This document shows, one piece after another, positions 7,783-8,789 of a DNA stretch of 8,789 nucleotides; the stretch's first letter is position 1; every line of letters begins with the position of its first letter. Position numbers and translations under genes: made by a program. Source of the stretch: JBJKRF01 sp046704785 (GTDB lineage: Bacteria; Chloroflexota; Anaerolineae; Anaerolineales; Villigracilaceae); contig JBJKRF010000019.1 of assembly GCA_046704785.1 (NCBI GenBank), forward strand, positions 1 to 8,789, written 5' to 3'. The notes below the pieces were generated by a model. It saw only the letters and a list, made by a program, of their open reading frames with translations. It was not told the origin of the DNA and ran no database searches.

Positions 7783-8466
7783 TCAATGGTTCCCGTTTTG
7801 CTCCAAGTGATGGCGCATGATGATCTCTGCGATCTGGAAATCGAACTCCTCGTCAATGTCCACCGCTTCGGCGCGGGAAATCTCGAACATCATGGGACGC
7901 TCGCCAAGGCGGTTGCGACGCGCCAGCAGAGCCTGACGAGTAAACAGGTAGAAACAGGAATTTTCCTCATAGACGGGCGGCAAATCCTGGGTCTGGAGCA
8001 GAATCGCCGGATTGTGGTTGATCGCCCGCCCAAGCTGATCCCACAACCGCACCTGTAAGCGCGTGACCGAGAACATCGAGTCGTAGGCCGGATATTCCGC
8101 CAGAAGGGTTCGGATACCAAGTGAAAGCGTCTCGGCTTTAAGCAACGGATTGGTGCTGTGAGTCTGCAGGTAGAAATCAGCCTCGACTTGCTCCGTATCA
8201 TACGTCAGAATCTCGTTCATCGGGATAGTCGCCGCCCGCAATTTTTCTGGACGCGCGATCAGGCGCACCTGCGGAAAGTTCGCACGCAGACCGTTCATGA
8301 TAGGCTCGGAATCGGTGTCGACCACGACCTCATCGATTTCGGAGACGGAGAGCAGCGTTTCGAGAATATGCTGGTAAAGCGGCCTGCCCGCCAAGACGCG
8401 ATAGTTCTTCCCCGGCACGCGTTGGCTGTTATGGCGCATGGGCAGCAGGGCAACGATGCGGGTCAT
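7783..8466 (-). CDS. acylneuraminate-type (CMP-sugar) cytidylyltransferase
   Basis: The protein has 227 residues, close to NeuA/KdsB size. The N-terminal nucleotide-binding loop reads MRHNSQRVPGKN (10-21), a variant of the usual ARGGSKGIPxKN. VVVDTDSEP (47-55) follows, then QTHSTNPLL (101-109) where NeuA has QPTSPLR, ENSCFYLFTR in the sugar-binding half, and DIDEEFDF (203-210), whose two aspartates match the metal-binding pair of CMP-NeuAc synthetases. The family joins CTP to a 2-keto-3-deoxy sugar acid (sialic, legionaminic, KDO-like), giving the CMP-sugar and pyrophosphate in the cytoplasm. The substitutions in the P-loop-like motif place it in a side branch, so the exact sugar is open. It is the first gene of the block and has the strongest Shine-Dalgarno seen in the window. 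Confidence 0.9.
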   Translation of the reverse strand: MTRIVALLPMRHNSQRVPGKNYRVLAGRPLYQHILETLLSVSEIDEVVVDTDSEPIMNGLRANFPQVRLIARPEKLRAATIPMNEILTYDTEQVEADFYLQTHSTNPLLKAETLSLGIRTLLAEYPAYDSMFSVTRLQVRLWDQLGRAINHNPAILLQTQDLPPVYEENSCFYLFTRQALLARRNRLGERPMMFEISRAEAVDIDEEFDFQIAEIIMRHHLEQNGNH

Positions 8467-8473
8467 AAGCAGG

Positions 8474-8478
8474 CCTCC
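8474..8478 (-). promoter_or_regulatory. strong Shine-Dalgarno of the first gene
   Basis: The minus strand reads GGAGG seven bases before the ATG at 8466, a near-ideal site and spacing. It fixes the start of the cytidylyltransferase. Downstream genes have much weaker sites, in line with coupled translation. Confidence 0.85.
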
Positions 8479-8575
8479 AACGGTGTATTCTCACACGGGT
8501 TGGGAGCAGCAGAAAGACACGTTGGCTGGTTGTCTGCATCGACCTGGAGATAAAAGATGATTCCCATATTTGCTG

Positions 8576-8607
8576 ATTATACCGAATCAATTCGACATCT
8601 CGGCCAA
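8576..8607 (-). promoter_or_regulatory. candidate promoter of the glycan operon
   Basis: The minus strand has a perfect TATAAT (8576-8581). A TTGGCC (8602-8607) lies 20 bases upstream of it, which is too far for a standard sigma-70 -35 element; the hexamer at 17 bases (GCCGAG) is a poor match. Transcription would begin near 8568 and leave a leader of about 100 nt before the first gene. It is the only intergenic place in the window where an operon promoter can fit. The -10 box is clear and the -35 is doubtful, so an activator or an unusual sigma factor is possible. Confidence 0.4.
8583..8594. promoter_or_regulatory. 12-bp palindrome next to the -10 box, possible operator
   Basis: CGAAT-CA-ATTCG is a perfect palindrome with a 2-bp centre. 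It sits directly upstream of the TATAAT box, inside the promoter spacer, where a bound regulator would block or contact RNA polymerase. It is short and could be chance; it also covers the stop codon of the small orphan frame that ends at 8587. Confidence 0.3.
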
Positions 8608-8664
8608 AGGCTGCAGAAAATCCAAAAGCCCCAACGGCTCCCAGCCCATTTCTCCAGCGCCAGA
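8587..8664 (-). pseudogene. possible 3' remnant of a gene interrupted by the group II intron
   Basis: Directly after the intron's 3' end the minus strand has an open frame of 25 codons ending in TGA at 8587. The translation ends PLGLLDFLQPLAEMSN and looks like ordinary protein sequence. The frame does not continue into the intron, where a TGA closes it within the domain VI region. It stops just before the operon -10 box, as the end of a preceding gene would. With no upstream exon in the window this stays a guess; chance openness over 78 bp is quite possible. Confidence 0.25.
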
Positions 8665-8789
8665 ATCGAGTAGGGAGCGGCGGCTAACCGCCCCCTCTCA
8701 CACCACCGGACATGCGGGACCGCATCCGGCGGTTCAACAAGAATAATGCAGTATGGTATATCGTTGTGCAATGCTTTCAAGCCCTGTGC
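8665..8789 (-). mobile_element. group II intron, 3' end (continues beyond the window)
   Basis: The minus strand carries what looks like domain V, a short joint, a domain VI stem (8673-8695, eight pairs with one G-T and a 7-nt loop) and a terminal TACTCGAT, the usual style of bacterial group II intron 3' ends. The splice boundary is placed at 8665/8664 by the final AT; one base either way is possible. Such introns are self-splicing retroelements whose reverse transcriptase/maturase is encoded in domain IV. That gene would lie to the right of the window; the 50 or so bases between 8738 and 8789 show no recognisable end of it. The intron points the same way as the glycan operon and ends about 84 bp before its -10 box. 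Confidence 0.8.
8702..8733 (-). ncRNA. group II intron domain V hairpin (CGC triad)
   Basis: On the minus strand the segment folds into a 9-bp lower stem (8725-8733 with 8702-8710), a 2-nt TG bulge (8711-8712), a 4-bp upper stem (8721-8724 with 8713-8716) and a GTCC tetraloop (8717-8720). The catalytic triad position (8729-8731) reads CGC with the middle G in a G-T wobble, as in group IIC introns, rather than the commoner AGC. The bulge holds metal ions in known structures. Domain V is the active site for splicing and is the strongest single signature of this element. Confidence 0.82.

Noticed and set aside
7779..7856. 26-codon N-terminal extension of the membrane protein
   Set aside because: It would overlap the end of the cytidylyltransferase gene and adds a polar serine-rich leader before an otherwise normal membrane-protein start at 7778.
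8512..8534. Short inverted repeat AGACA/TGTCT in the operon leader
   Set aside because: Five-base arms with an 11-nt loop are expected by chance and do not resemble a known riboswitch or attenuator.
8624..8639. Terminator-like hairpin on the minus strand (AGCC/GGCT followed by TTTT)
   Set aside because: The stem has only four pairs, and the T run is short and interrupted by GG, so it is too weak to call.
8577..8780. Minus-strand small open frame of 67 residues
   Set aside because: It runs through the domain V and VI structure of the intron, so it is a chance frame over structural RNA.

Overview
The window carries one tightly packed, leftward (minus-strand) gene block for surface-glycan assembly. 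At its right-hand (upstream) edge lies the 3' end of a group II intron in the same orientation. All eight recognised genes read right to left. The long plus-strand frames are antisense shadows. The DNA is fairly GC-rich, uses some GTG/TTG starts, and combines lipid-linked-sugar (GT39-type) membrane glycosyltransferases with a DUF115/MptE-like protein. That mix would fit an environmental Chloroflexota (Anaerolineae-like) genome, but this taxonomic guess is inference with low confidence because no marker gene is present.

Layout in transcription order, right to left. (1) 8789-8665: group II intron 3' end, with a hairpin that fits domain V (CGC triad, 2-nt bulge) and a domain VI stem. (2) 8664-8467: a leader of about 200 bp holding a short orphan coding tail (8587-8664), a perfect TATAAT box next to a 12-bp palindrome, and a strong GGAGG ribosome binding site. 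(3) 8466-7783: CMP-sugar (acylneuraminate-type) cytidylyltransferase. (4) 7778-5778: polytopic membrane protein with a GT-C-like front half and a soluble, TPR-like tail. (5) 5774-4809: D-2-hydroxyacid dehydrogenase. (6) 4812-4054: short-chain dehydrogenase/reductase. (7) 4057-3239: DUF115/MptE-like protein. (8) 3209-1731: GT39-family membrane glycosyltransferase. (9) 1734-787: GT2 glycosyltransferase. (10) 782-1: a second GT39-type gene, paralogous to (8), cut by the window edge.

Junctions are 4-bp ATGA overlaps (three times) or gaps of 3-4 nt. The only larger gap is 29 nt, before the TTG-started GT39 gene. The block is therefore very likely one transcript with translational coupling. A plausible reading is that the cytidylyltransferase activates an acidic (ulosonic-type) sugar or related acid, the two dehydrogenases make or tailor it, the DUF115 protein handles or transfers it, and the GT2 and GT39/GT-C proteins build and decorate a polysaccharide or glycoprotein at the membrane. 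The substrate cannot be read from the sequence. No ulosonic-acid synthase, flippase or polymerase is visible in the window, so the pathway continues elsewhere.
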